DNA of 64,000 bases from DATEDA01 sp963789885. Lineage in GTDB: Bacteria; Pseudomonadota; Gammaproteobacteria; Burkholderiales; SG8-39. Of this stretch, positions 36,097 to 44,690 are shown one piece after another (position 1 is the first letter of the stretch; every line of letters begins with the position of its first letter). A program made the translations under genes and the position numbers. The stretch spans positions 62,001-126,000 of the forward strand of contig CAWBNB010000035.1 in assembly GCA_963789885.1 (NCBI GenBank), given 5' to 3'. The notes under the pieces were generated by a model that had not been told where the DNA came from, did no database searches, and saw only the letters and a list, made by a program, of their open reading frames with translations.

Positions 36097-38573
36097 CGTT
36101 GCGGTCCCCCAAGCAGCGCCAGCCTCGCCTTCAGTACGCCGGGCTCCACCACACGGCGTAAATCGATTAGCGAGCTGCGCTGCTGTTCGAGTTCGGCCTT
36201 GATGTCGTCCCGCAGCTTGGTCGCTCGAGCGGGTTGACCCATCTTCAGCTGCGCGTAGATCCGTACGCCGTGTTGCACGCTGTCGTTCGCTTCCGACAGC
36301 AGCCTGGCCTGTGTCCGGAACTCGTTCGAGATCGTCGCCTCGAGCCGCTCCCTGCCCTCGATCGCGCCGCTCTCGCGGTACTGCAGCCACAGCGCCTCGG
36401 CTCGGCCAAGCGATTCCTGCGCCCGCGCGAGCGCCCCGTCCTTGTAAACACCCACGTCCGCCTCGGTCGCCTGCACGAAGTAGAGGTCTTCGTCGGGGTC
36501 GAGCGAGCCGTAGAACGCCAGCAGACGCTCTTCATATCCGGTGCCGCCGCGCGCCGCCTGCAGAGCGGCAAACTGCTCGAGGATCGTCTTCTTGCGCTCG
36601 AACTCCCGCGCGGCCGCGTCCGCCCACGGTCCGGCGCCCATTCGTTGCAGACCGGCGATCGCCTGCTTCGCGTCGCCTTGACGCCACGCCTTGGACACGA
36701 GCTCGTACTGCCGAACGAGGTCGGCCGGGGGAAACCGGTCACTCGCGGTCAGCGCGCGGAACTTCGATTCGAAGGGTGGCGTGGAAAAACGGACCTTTGC
36801 CGCAAGCGCGACCAGCCGGCCCAGCTTGCGGGCACGCGCCTGCTTTTCGATCTCGACGTACCGGCGCAAGTCCTCGCGGACGCCGTCCAATCCGCCGAGC
36901 CTGGGATACTTTTCCGAATATTCCTTCAGGACGGCCTCCAGCGCTTCCGGCGCATCCCGATCGAGTTCGGTGGTGATCGCCGTCTTCAACCGCTCGATCG
37001 CGGCCAGGTGCACCGAATCGTCGTTCTGGAGCTTGCGCAGGCGGCTGAGGGTCTCGGCGTACGCATCCTTGAATTCCGGCACCAAGGACGAGATCGTCGC
37101 GAACGCCCGCTGGTGTCGCTGCGTGTCCTCGTTCCACGCGCCGAGGAGCGTCTTGATCTTGTCCTCGTCGGTGTAGATCCTGATCGGCGCGTCCACCCCG
37201 CCTCTGCCGGCGACGAATTTCTCGAGCTCGCCCATCCATTCGAGCTCGCCCACGAGCGACTGAACGTCGGCATTTCCGCCGCCCAGCCGCTTGATGCCGG
37301 CGAGCACCGCGCCCGCCCGATCGAAGTCGCCTGCCTTCAGCAGGCTCAGCCACTGCGGCACCTTCGCCTTGAGCAGCGCTTCGGTCTGCAACGCCTTGAT
37401 CTCGGCGTTGTCGGGGTTTCGCGCCAGGAAGCCGCTCGCCGCGGCAGCGGCGCGTCCGTACTCGCGGTTTGCGAACAGATCCCTGAGCTCCCGTTCGGAC
37501 GCGCCGATGAGATACAGCATCAAGCCGGCCACGCCCAATACGGCCACGAGCCCCGCAGCCCACCCGAAAGCGAGGCGAAGGCTCGCGCGTTCGCCCGCAA
37601 ACGCCTGCAGGACCTCGGACAGGAGAATCGCCAATCGACCGCGTTCCGGGCGTCCGTTCGCCTCCTCTTTGGCGGCGTCAGCGCCGGTCGGCCCCTCGTT
37701 GTTGATCGCATCGTCGCTCGTTGCGGCGCGATCGACGCAGAATATGTCGAGGAACGACGCCGCAGAAGCTACGAACGTGGTCTTTTCGTTGTCGCCGGAT
37801 TCTCCCGCGCTCGATACGACCAACGGCATCTTTGTGACGGTCGACTCGGTCTCGACCGCCTTCTCGAGAGTCACGGTGTACTGGAAGTGCTTTCCGCCAA
37901 AACCGACCACGTCGCCGTCGTCGAGCGGGACGGCATGCTCCTCCAGGCGCTTGCCACCGACGAACGTACCGTTCGTGCTGCCGAGATCCTCGATGAAAGG
38001 TGTCGCCCCCTTCACGAAAATATGGGCATGCCGGCGCGATAGGTAGCTGACCTGTTGCGGGCAAGCGTCCGTATAGCGCGCGAATATGTCGTCCGCCTTC
38101 GTGATCAGGAACGGAAAGCGGGTGAGGACGATCGGTTGCAGTCCCAGATCGGCGCGCTCGGGAGTGAGCGTCAGGCTGAGCAATCTGGCTGCCCGCTCCG
38201 GCGCGGTCGCACGCACGCCGAGGCGTACCCGGTACGACAGTTCCTCACCGAAGCGAATCTCGTCGCCGTGCCGCAGGCTGTGCGGCTTCTCCCGAACGTT
38301 GACGCCGTTGACGGTCGTCCCGTTCTTGCTTTCGAGGTCGGCGATGTACACGCCCCCGTACGCGGCAAAGATTCTCGCGTGCCGGCGCGACAGCCCGCCG
38401 ACGAGGTCGGACCGGTAAGAGGCGAAGGGCGCTTCCGTCCGTCCGATCGCGAACAGGTTGTCCTCGATGACGATGTCGCCCAGTTCCGGGTGGGATATCG
38501 GCGCAAGGACGATAGTCAGCGTCTCGGGGAAGGCCGCCCCCATCTCGGCAACGCGCGCGTCAACGGGTGCCAT
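36093..38573 (-). CDS. Membrane protein with two FHA domains and a long periplasmic helical region
   Basis: 826 residues. FHA domain 1 (about 20-120: IGRTEAP ... GGLSRRHARIF ... SKNGTTVNG) and FHA domain 2 (about 145-240: YLSRRHAHIF ... GSTNGTFVGG) keep the G-R, S-R-H and N-G residues that bind phosphothreonine, though FHA2 lacks a clear GR. A single membrane helix at about 333-356 (FGWAAGLVAVLGVAGLMLYLI) follows, then about 470 residues of helical, TPR-like sequence. The cytoplasmic FHA pair could dock a phosphorylated exporter or regulator while the C-terminal part spans the periplasm. Two bases separate it from the outer-membrane factor gene. No counterpart in standard type I systems. Confidence 0.85.
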   Translation of the reverse strand: MAPVDARVAEMGAAFPETLTIVLAPISHPELGDIVIEDNLFAIGRTEAPFASYRSDLVGGLSRRHARIFAAYGGVYIADLESKNGTTVNGVNVREKPHSLRHGDEIRFGEELSYRVRLGVRATAPERAARLLSLTLTPERADLGLQPIVLTRFPFLITKADDIFARYTDACPQQVSYLSRRHAHIFVKGATPFIEDLGSTNGTFVGGKRLEEHAVPLDDGDVVGFGGKHFQYTVTLEKAVETESTVTKMPLVVSSAGESGDNEKTTFVASAASFLDIFCVDRAATSDDAINNEGPTGADAAKEEANGRPERGRLAILLSEVLQAFAGERASLRLAFGWAAGLVAVLGVAGLMLYLIGASERELRDLFANREYGRAAAAASGFLARNPDNAEIKALQTEALLKAKVPQWLSLLKAGDFDRAGAVLAGIKRLGGGNADVQSLVGELEWMGELEKFVAGRGGVDAPIRIYTDEDKIKTLLGAWNEDTQRHQRAFATISSLVPEFKDAYAETLSRLRKLQNDDSVHLAAIERLKTAITTELDRDAPEALEAVLKEYSEKYPRLGGLDGVREDLRRYVEIEKQARARKLGRLVALAAKVRFSTPPFESKFRALTASDRFPPADLVRQYELVSKAWRQGDAKQAIAGLQRMGAGPWADAAAREFERKKTILEQFAALQAARGGTGYEERLLAFYGSLDPDEDLYFVQATEADVGVYKDGALARAQESLGRAEALWLQYRESGAIEGRERLEATISNEFRTQARLLSEANDSVQHGVRIYAQLKMGQPARATKLRDDIKAELEQQRSSLIDLRRVVEPGVLKARLALLGGPQR

Positions 38574-38575
38574 GC

Positions 38576-40028
38576 CTAGTTGCTCTCGTTCCGGACGTCG
38601 ACCGAAGGCCAGCCGCCGCCCAGCGTCTTGTACAGGGTGACTGTGTCCGACAGGATCTGCTGGTGGCTCGCCAGCAGAGCGAGCTGCGCCGCCAACAGCT
38701 GCCGCTCCGCTTCGAATACTTCGAGCTGGGAAGCGACGCCCTCCTTGAGCTGGGCTTCGATCTGCGCTGCGGCGACTCGCAAATAATTGGTCTGCTCCTC
38801 CAGCTGCGCTTTCTGCTTCCGGTGGGAGTCGAGATTCACCAGCGTGTTCTCCACCTCCTCGAACGCCGCCAATGACCGTCCGCCGATACAGCTCTTCGGC
38901 GACCTTGGTCTGCGCCTGGGTCGTCTTGATCTGCGCCTTGATGTTCGGATCGAACATCGGAAAGTTGATGCTGGGCAGAAAGGAGAAGGTAAACGACTTG
39001 AACAGATCGCCGGGCGACAGCGCGGCAGTTCCCAAGCGGCCGGTCAGGCTGACGGTGGGCAGTTGCGCGAGCTTCGCCTGTCCGACCAGGTCATACGCTT
39101 CGAGGACCCGATACTCTGCCGCGACGATATCGGGCCGCCGCAACAGCAATTGCGAAGGTAGACCGCCGGGTACCGTAGGGACCTGTACTCGCGCCAGCAG
39201 GCCGCCGGGCGGCACCTTGAGCTCGCCTGCCGGCACGCCTGTCAGGGTGGCGAGCGAGTTCTCGGCGAGGTCGCGCAATCTGCGGAGCTCGAGCAGGCCG
39301 TTCGTCAGTCGATTGATCTCGGCCTTCTGCAGCAGCACCTGCGTCTGCGGCACCAGTCCGTTCTGGTACATCGCCTCGTAGATGATCAGGATCTGCCGGT
39401 TCTTGCCCAGCGACTTCTCCTGCTGCTCGATCTGCTCGTCGAACTGGAGAATCTGGAAGTAGCTCGTCGCCACGTCGGAAACGAGCGTCAGGTATCCGGC
39501 GCGCCAGTCCGCCTCGCTCGCACGAACTTCGGCCGTCTGTGCCTGGACGCCTTTCTCGAACTTGCCCCAGATATCGATCTCCCAATTGACCTGGGTGGCG
39601 AGGTTGTACACCTTCGAAAGCTTCTGTCCCGTGCTTTTCTCGAACACTGCGCTGGCACCCAGATCCAGGATCGGCAGCGCTCCGGCGCGCGCCGCGTCGA
39701 TTTGCGCATCGGCAACCCCGGTGCGCGCGGCGAGGATCCTGAGGTCGAAGTTCCCCGCGATCGCCTTGCTCACCAGCGCATCCAGATAGGGGTCGCGGAA
39801 CTCCTGCCACCAGGCCGGACTGATCGCTTCGGCGGCGGAGACGGCGACTTCCGCCGATCGCGACCATGAGGCCTTGGCCGGCGAATCCGGACGCTGGTAC
39901 TCCGGTGCTCGAAAGTCGGCACAACTGCAGAGGAGTGCCGCGCCGAGGGCGGCGAGCAAAGAAGACCCGACAGCGGGGTATGAATCGCGACCAGCGGATT
40001 CGACCATCATGTTTCCCTGCTCGTCCAT
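38576..40028 (-). CDS. TolC/NodT-family outer-membrane factor lipoprotein (frameshifted)
   Basis: About 484 residues. Signal sequence with lipobox (LLAALGAALLCSCADF), then NodT-type repeats: ISPAWWQEFRDPYLDALV, TQVNWEIDIWGKFEKGVQ, LVSDVATSYFQILQFDEQI, LLLRRPDIVAAEYRV and a second half ending LYKTLGGGWP. The frame breaks near 38875; the last 98 residues continue in another frame (FEEVENTLVNLDSHRKQ). Without correction the first part runs on into the FHA gene as a false 1311-residue fusion. First gene of the export operon. Start ATG 40028 or 40010. Confidence 0.88.
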
Positions 40029-40328
40029 CGACCGATGCGCACGATGGAGTCGCCACCAGTCTAGTTAGTGCAGGATCGGGCGAGCGGCGAGAATTGCCGG
40101 GACGTTGGTGATCTATTCACCCTCGGACCGGCCTCGCCGGCGCCGACTCCATTTCGGCCGAAGCCGAGAAGCCGATCCGGCAACAATTCCACGAGCGCGC
40201 CCGAGGAAACTGTTCGAGAGCACGCGCTCGACGCTCTGCCATCATCCCTCGTTGCCCGAGCGCGCGCGATAGATCGCTCGGCTAAGCCCGCGGGATCAGT
40301 CCGTATGGACACGGCTCGCCGAGCGCGC
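40029..40328. other. Intergenic region upstream of the export operon
   Basis: 300 bp with no supported gene. It should hold the promoter of the six-gene operon, but I see no sigma-54 element of correct spacing, no CCAACAG dyad and no convincing -35/-10 pair, so the exporter appears to be controlled differently from the peptides. Confidence 0.4.
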
Positions 40329-40383
40329 AAAAAAAGGAGAGCCGCACATCAGGGGATTGGACACCCCCGCAAGTGCGGCTCTC
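40329..40383 (-). terminator. Terminator of peptide gene 5
   Basis: Reverse strand GAGAGCCGCA ... TGCGGCTCTC with an inner GGGG/CCCC pairing, followed by CTTTTTTT. Same outer stem as genes 2 and 3. Confidence 0.88.
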
Positions 40384-40445
40384 GCCTGTTGCCGTCTTGC
40401 AGCCGGCGCCGGCTTCGCGTGCCGGGCACCAACCGCATTCATGCA

Positions 40446-40700
40446 CTACTGGCTGACGGCAGTAAGCGCCGACCCGATGACATTGGCGAGGTGGAGGTCG
40501 ACGATCGTCACGGGATTGACATCGATCGCGGTCGCGACCGGGGCGTTGATGCCGAGGACCGGGCTGAAGAGGGCGGGACCGGCCATGAAAAGGGTTTGGC
40601 CGCCGGCGCCAGCGAGTGCCACGCCACCACGCACGGCGGACAGTTCCTTGCGGGTTAGCTCTTTGCTGGTTTCGAGATCTTTGATCATCAGAGTCGTCAT
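40446..40700 (-). CDS. Double-glycine leader peptide 5
   Basis: 84 residues. Leader MTTLMIKDLETSKELTRKEL then SAVRGG, with GG at 25-26, nearly the same as peptides 2 and 3. Core VALAGAGGQTLFMAGP, then LFSPVLGINAPVATA and a hydrophobic end (IVDLHLANVIGSALTAVSQ): related to cores 2 and 3 but clearly diverged. No cysteine. RBS TTAGGAGAACTGCA. It lies upstream of the exporter operon on the same strand but is separated from it by its own terminator. Confidence 0.88.
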   Translation of the reverse strand: MTTLMIKDLETSKELTRKELSAVRGGVALAGAGGQTLFMAGPALFSPVLGINAPVATAIDVNPVTIVDLHLANVIGSALTAVSQ

Positions 40701-40737
40701 TGCAGTTCTCCTAATAAGGGGTTGGTTGGATTCACAT

Positions 40738-40752
40738 CGAGCATGCTGCTCG
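40738..40752 (-). promoter_or_regulatory. 5'-terminal mRNA hairpin of peptide gene 5
   Basis: CGAGCA-TGC-TGCTCG on the plus strand, a perfect 6-bp stem at the predicted transcription start (about 40753). Confidence 0.5.
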
Positions 40753-40763
40753 ACGAGCCTTAC

Positions 40764-40780
40764 AGCACAGGCTGTGCCAA
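40764..40780 (-). promoter_or_regulatory. Sigma-54 promoter of peptide gene 5
   Basis: Reverse strand TTGGCACAGCCTGTGCT, consensus-like -24 and -12 elements with correct spacing. Confidence 0.85.
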
Positions 40781-40888
40781 GCGCGCACGGACAGCGCGCG
40801 GACGCCTAACCGTCTGTAAATAGCCGGGATTCGATCCGTGTAGCATGCGCTCGCGGCAGCGCTGACGAGTTGCGGCGGTGGGCGGGCT

Positions 40889-40913
40889 CCAACAGACCGG
40901 AACGTGCTGTTGG
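40889..40913 (-). promoter_or_regulatory. Upstream dyad of peptide gene 5
   Basis: CCAACAG-N11-CTGTTGG, perfect and of the same length as upstream of gene 2, 108 bp from the -24 element. Confidence 0.75.
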
Positions 40914-41088
40914 CCAGAGGGCAACATATCGTCCGGAGCAGCCGGGGTTCCCGCGCGGCCGACCGGCCGGGACCGGTTGGACTTGCGGCCGCCGTGAGCA
41001 TCTACCGCGCCGCACAAGGGAGGCTGGACCAGCGCTGCGCGTCGGGCAAGAGTGCCGAGCGAAGTGAAGATCACGATGGAGTGAACCT

Positions 41089-42191
41089 ATGAAGATCGCT
41101 TCCACGAAGTCGGGGCTCGTGCGACTGCCAGCGGAAGAACCCCTCGCGGGCGGGCCCGCTCCCACCGCGCTCGGGGCAACCCGCGACTTCGTCACGCTCG
41201 TCGTTGCGCACCGACGACGGCATCGAGGGCATCGGCTACACGTTCATGGGCTGGGCGATCTCGGGCGCGCTGCGGACCGCGGTCGACGAGCTCTGCGCGC
41301 TCGTCGTCGGCGACGATCCGCTCGCGATCGAGACGATCCACCGGAAGCTCCGCGCCGCCGCGGGCACCGCCGGGCCGGGCGGCATCTTCACGCTCGCGGT
41401 CGCGGCGATCGACATCGCGCTGTGGGACATCAAGGGGAAGCACGCCGGCCTGCCCGGTCGCGACGCTCGCCGGCGGCTTCCGCAAGAAGGCGCCGGTGTA
41501 CGCGTCGGGCGCGCTCATGCGCGAGTTCACGCTCGACCAGGTGGTCAAGGCGGCGGCGCGACTGGTCGAGAAGCGGCTACACGCGGATGAAGACGAAGCT
41601 CGCGCTGCCCGGCCGCAGCGACCGTGCGGCAAGGAGATCGAGCGCGTCCGCGAGATCCGCGAGGTGATCGGTCCGGACGTCGACCTGATGGCCGACGTCA
41701 ATCAGCGCTGGGACGTGCGGCAGGCGCTCTCGATCGGCAGCCGGATCGAGGAGTTCGGCCTCTACTGGCTCGAGGACCCGGTCGCGCACGACGACTACCC
41801 GGGGCTGGCCGCGGTCGCCGACGGCCTGCAGACGCCGATCGCCGCCGGCGAGTACGTTTACGGCAGCGTCCCGTTCCGCCACATGCTCGAGGCGCGCTCG
41901 GTCGACATCGTCATGGCCGACGTGATGCGCACCGGCGGCATCACCCACTGGCTGAAGATCGCCGGGATGGCCGAAGCGTTCAACCTCCCGATCGTCAGCC
42001 ACCTCTACCCGGAGCTTTCGGTGCACCTCGTGTGCGCCGTGCCGAACGGGCTCGTCATCGAGAACATGCCGTGGTCGAACCGGCTCTTCCAGGAGGTGCC
42101 GCGGCCGGCCGCCGGCGAGCTCGCCGTGCCGCAGAAGCCCGGCCTCGGCCTCGCGTTCGACGAGCAGGCCTGCGCGCGCTACGCGGCCTGA
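41089..42191 (+). CDS. Enolase-superfamily (mandelate racemase/muconate lactonizing-like) enzyme, four frameshifts
   Basis: About 367 residues. Enzymes of this superfamily abstract the alpha proton of a carboxylate with Mg2+. N-terminal capping domain (DDGIEGIGYTFMGWAI), barrel with the KxK catalytic pair in RMKTKLALPG, metal ligands in DLMADVNQRW, YWLEDPV and AAGEYVYG, and histidine in IVSHLYPE. Frame changes near 41200, 41465, 41575 and 41630; all key motifs survive when frames are joined, so sequencing error is more likely than decay. First gene of a same-strand catabolic run to 47195. Substrate unknown (an aldonate or mandelate-like acid). Confidence 0.85.
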
Positions 42192-42202
42192 CCCCCAGGC
42201 GA

Positions 42203-43747
42203 GTGACCGTGGCGGCGGCCACCTACATCGCCGACCTGATCGACGCGCACGCGGCGCGCGCGCCCGACGGACGGGCGATCGTCTGCGAGGGACGCGCGCT
42301 GACGTGGCGCGGGCTCGCCGACCGCATCGACCGTGTTGCGGCCGCGCTCGGGACGCTCGGCATCGAGCCGGGCGACAAGGTCGCGATCCTCGCCCCCGCA
42401 TCGGTCGAGTACGTGGAGTGCTTTCTCGGTACCACAACTGCCGGTGCCTGCGCCGTTCCCCTGCCCGCCGCCGCGAGCCCGGATGCGCTGCGGGCGATGC
42501 TCCTCGACAGCGACGCGAAGGTGCTCGTGCTCGGGAGCGAGCTGCGGCCGGCGGTGGCGCCGTTCGCCGACGAGCTCACGGAGAGGCTGCGCGGGGGGCT
42601 CGTGGCGCTCGACTTCGCGGCGCCGGGCTGGATCGGATACAAGGCCTGGCTCGACGCGGCGCCGCGCGGGCGTCCGCGCCCGGCGCTGCGCGACGACCTG
42701 CCCTTCAACATCATCTACAGCTCCGGCACGACCGGCGTCCCCAAGGGGATCGTCCACGAGCAGGGCATGCGCCGGCGCCAGGCCTTCCGTCCCGGATTCG
42801 ACTACGGCCCGGCGAGCGTGACCCTGCTCGCGACGCCGCCCTACTCGAACACGACGCTGCTGCCGATGCTCTCGGCGATCGGGGGCGGCGGCACCGCGAT
42901 CCTGATGCGGAAGTTCAACGCCGAGCGCTACCTCGCGCTCGCGGAGTCCGAGCGGGTCACGCACACGATGCTGGTGCCGGTGCAGTACCAGCGCATCCTC
43001 GCGCACCCGGACTTCGCGCGTCACGACCTGACCTCGTTCCAGGTGAAGCAGTCGACCGGCGCGCCGTTCGGGGCGTCGCTCAAGCGCGAGCTTCTCGACC
43101 GCTGGCCCGGGCGCCTGCTCGAGGTCTACGGCCTGACCGAGGGCGGCTGCAGCTGCCTCCTCGACGCCGGCCGCCACCCGGACAAGCTCGCCACCGTCGG
43201 ACGTCCGGCACCCGACAACGACATCCGCATTATCGACGAGGACGGCCGCGAGCTGCCGCAAGGCGCGACCGGCGAGGTGGTGGGACGCAACCCGTACATG
43301 ATGTCGGGCTACTACAAGCGGCCCGACGCGACCGAGGCGTTCTACTGGCGCGACGGCGACGGCCGGGTCTTCCACCGCACCGGCGACATCGGGCGCTTCG
43401 ACGCGGACGGCTTCCTCGTGCTCCTCGACCGCAGGAAGGACGTGATCATCTCCGGCGGCCAGAACGTCTACGCGGCCGATCTCGAGGCGGTGCTCGGCCG
43501 CCATCCGGAGGTCGCCGACGTCGCGGTGATCGGCGTCCCGAGCGAGGCGTGGGGCGAGACGCCGCTCGCCCTGGTCGTGCCCAGGGCCGGAAGCAGCATC
43601 GACGAGGCCGGCCTGCGCGACTGGACGAACACGCGGCTCGGGAAGATGCAGCGACTGAGCGGGGTCGAGTTCCGCACCGAGCTGCCGCGGTCGGCCCTCG
43701 GCAAGGTCCTCAAGCGGGAGCTGCGCGCGGCATACTGGAACCGATGA
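42203..43747 (+). CDS. AMP-forming acyl-CoA synthetase / ligase
   Basis: 514 residues from GTG 42203. ANL-superfamily enzyme that adenylates a carboxylate and transfers it to CoA. P-loop-like motif IIYSSGTTGVPKG, aromatic motif YGLTEGG, hinge TGDIGRFDADGFLVLLDRRKD and C-terminal lysine motif PRSALGKVLKRELR. Its stop overlaps the start of the MaoC gene (ATGA). In this context it probably activates the acid produced by, or feeding, the hydratase-like neighbours. Confidence 0.9.
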   Translation: MTVAAATYIADLIDAHAARAPDGRAIVCEGRALTWRGLADRIDRVAAALGTLGIEPGDKVAILAPASVEYVECFLGTTTAGACAVPLPAAASPDALRAMLLDSDAKVLVLGSELRPAVAPFADELTERLRGGLVALDFAAPGWIGYKAWLDAAPRGRPRPALRDDLPFNIIYSSGTTGVPKGIVHEQGMRRRQAFRPGFDYGPASVTLLATPPYSNTTLLPMLSAIGGGGTAILMRKFNAERYLALAESERVTHTMLVPVQYQRILAHPDFARHDLTSFQVKQSTGAPFGASLKRELLDRWPGRLLEVYGLTEGGCSCLLDAGRHPDKLATVGRPAPDNDIRIIDEDGRELPQGATGEVVGRNPYMMSGYYKRPDATEAFYWRDGDGRVFHRTGDIGRFDADGFLVLLDRRKDVIISGGQNVYAADLEAVLGRHPEVADVAVIGVPSEAWGETPLALVVPRAGSSIDEAGLRDWTNTRLGKMQRLSGVEFRTELPRSALGKVLKRELRAAYWNR

Positions 43748-44214
43748 CCGGGACCCGCTATCTCGAGGACTTCCAGGTCGGCGAACGCTGGCAGAGCCAG
43801 GCCTTCTCGCTGAGCGCCGACGAGATCGTCGCGTTCGCCCGCGCGAACGACCCGCAGCCGATGCACACCGACCCGGCGCACGGCGCGGCGGGGCCGTTCG
43901 GCTCGATCATCGCTAGCGGCTGGCAGGTCGCCTCGCGCGCGATGACGGAGTTCATCCGGGCCGGCGGATACGGCAAGACGCCGATGCTCGGGATCGGCAT
44001 CGACGAGCTCCGGTGGCTGAAGCCGGTCCGCCCCGGCGACCGCCTGGTGGTCGAACGCGAGGTGGTCGAGGTCGCGCGCTCGGCGTCGCGGCCCGACCGC
44101 GGCACGGTGCGCACGCGCGTCGTCGTCCGGAATGAGGCCGGCGAGCCGGTGCTCTCGCTCTATTCGATCGGCCGCGTTCCCACGCGCCCGGTCGGCGAGC
44201 CGGAGAGCCCATGA
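43744..44214 (+). CDS. MaoC-family hydratase (hot-dog fold)
   Basis: 156 residues. R-specific enoyl-CoA hydratase-type hot-dog fold: YLEDFQVGERW, then the hydratase motif FARANDPQPMHTDP with catalytic Asp and His, GPFGSIIASGWQVAS and a basic strand WLKPVRPGDRLVVE. Start and stop overlap both neighbours (ATGA at each end), so it is translationally coupled in the operon. Confidence 0.9.
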   Translation: MTGTRYLEDFQVGERWQSQAFSLSADEIVAFARANDPQPMHTDPAHGAAGPFGSIIASGWQVASRAMTEFIRAGGYGKTPMLGIGIDELRWLKPVRPGDRLVVEREVVEVARSASRPDRGTVRTRVVVRNEAGEPVLSLYSIGRVPTRPVGEPESP

Positions 44215-44672
44215 CGCTGAAGGCCGAGACCCCGCGCGCGCTGGCCGGGCACGTCGGCCGCAGCCTCGGCGCGAGCGACTGGCTGGAGATCGACCAGGCG
44301 CGGATCGACTCTTTCGCCGCGACGACCGGCGACGACCACTGGATCCACGTCGACGTCGAGCGCGCCGGCCGCGAGCTGCCGGGCGGAAAGACGATCGCGC
44401 ACGGCCTGCTCACACTGTCGCTGATTCCGCGGCTCCAGCGCTCGATCTGGACGATCGAGAAGCGGGGCCGCGGGCTCAGCTACGGTTACAACCGCGTGCG
44501 GTTCACCGGCCCGGTGCCGGTCGGCGCGCGGATCCGCCTTCGGCAGACGCTCAAGGCCGCCGAGCCGGCCGCGGGCGCCGTGCGCTTCACGTTCGAGAGC
44601 ACGGTCGAAGTCGAGGGCGCCGACCGCCCTGCGCTCGTCGCCGAGACGATCGTCCTGATCCACGAGTCCTGA
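44211..44672 (+). CDS. MaoC-family dehydratase, second copy
   Basis: 153 residues. Hydratase motif FAATTGDDHWIHVD and KTIAHGLLTLSLIPRL, then SYGYNRVRFTGPVPVGARI. Closest in style to NodN/MaoC (R)-hydratases. Overlaps the previous gene by four bases. Different in sequence from its neighbour, so the pair may act as a heterodimer or on different intermediates. Confidence 0.9.
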   Translation: MTLKAETPRALAGHVGRSLGASDWLEIDQARIDSFAATTGDDHWIHVDVERAGRELPGGKTIAHGLLTLSLIPRLQRSIWTIEKRGRGLSYGYNRVRFTGPVPVGARIRLRQTLKAAEPAAGAVRFTFESTVEVEGADRPALVAETIVLIHES

Positions 44673-44690
44673 GCACGCAAAGGAGCACGA

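Noticed and set aside
36093..40028. Apparent TolC-FHA fusion of 1311 residues
   Set aside because: The outer-membrane factor continues in another frame from 38872 to a stop at 38576 and the FHA gene has its own ATG at 38573, so the fusion comes from a frame break near 38875.
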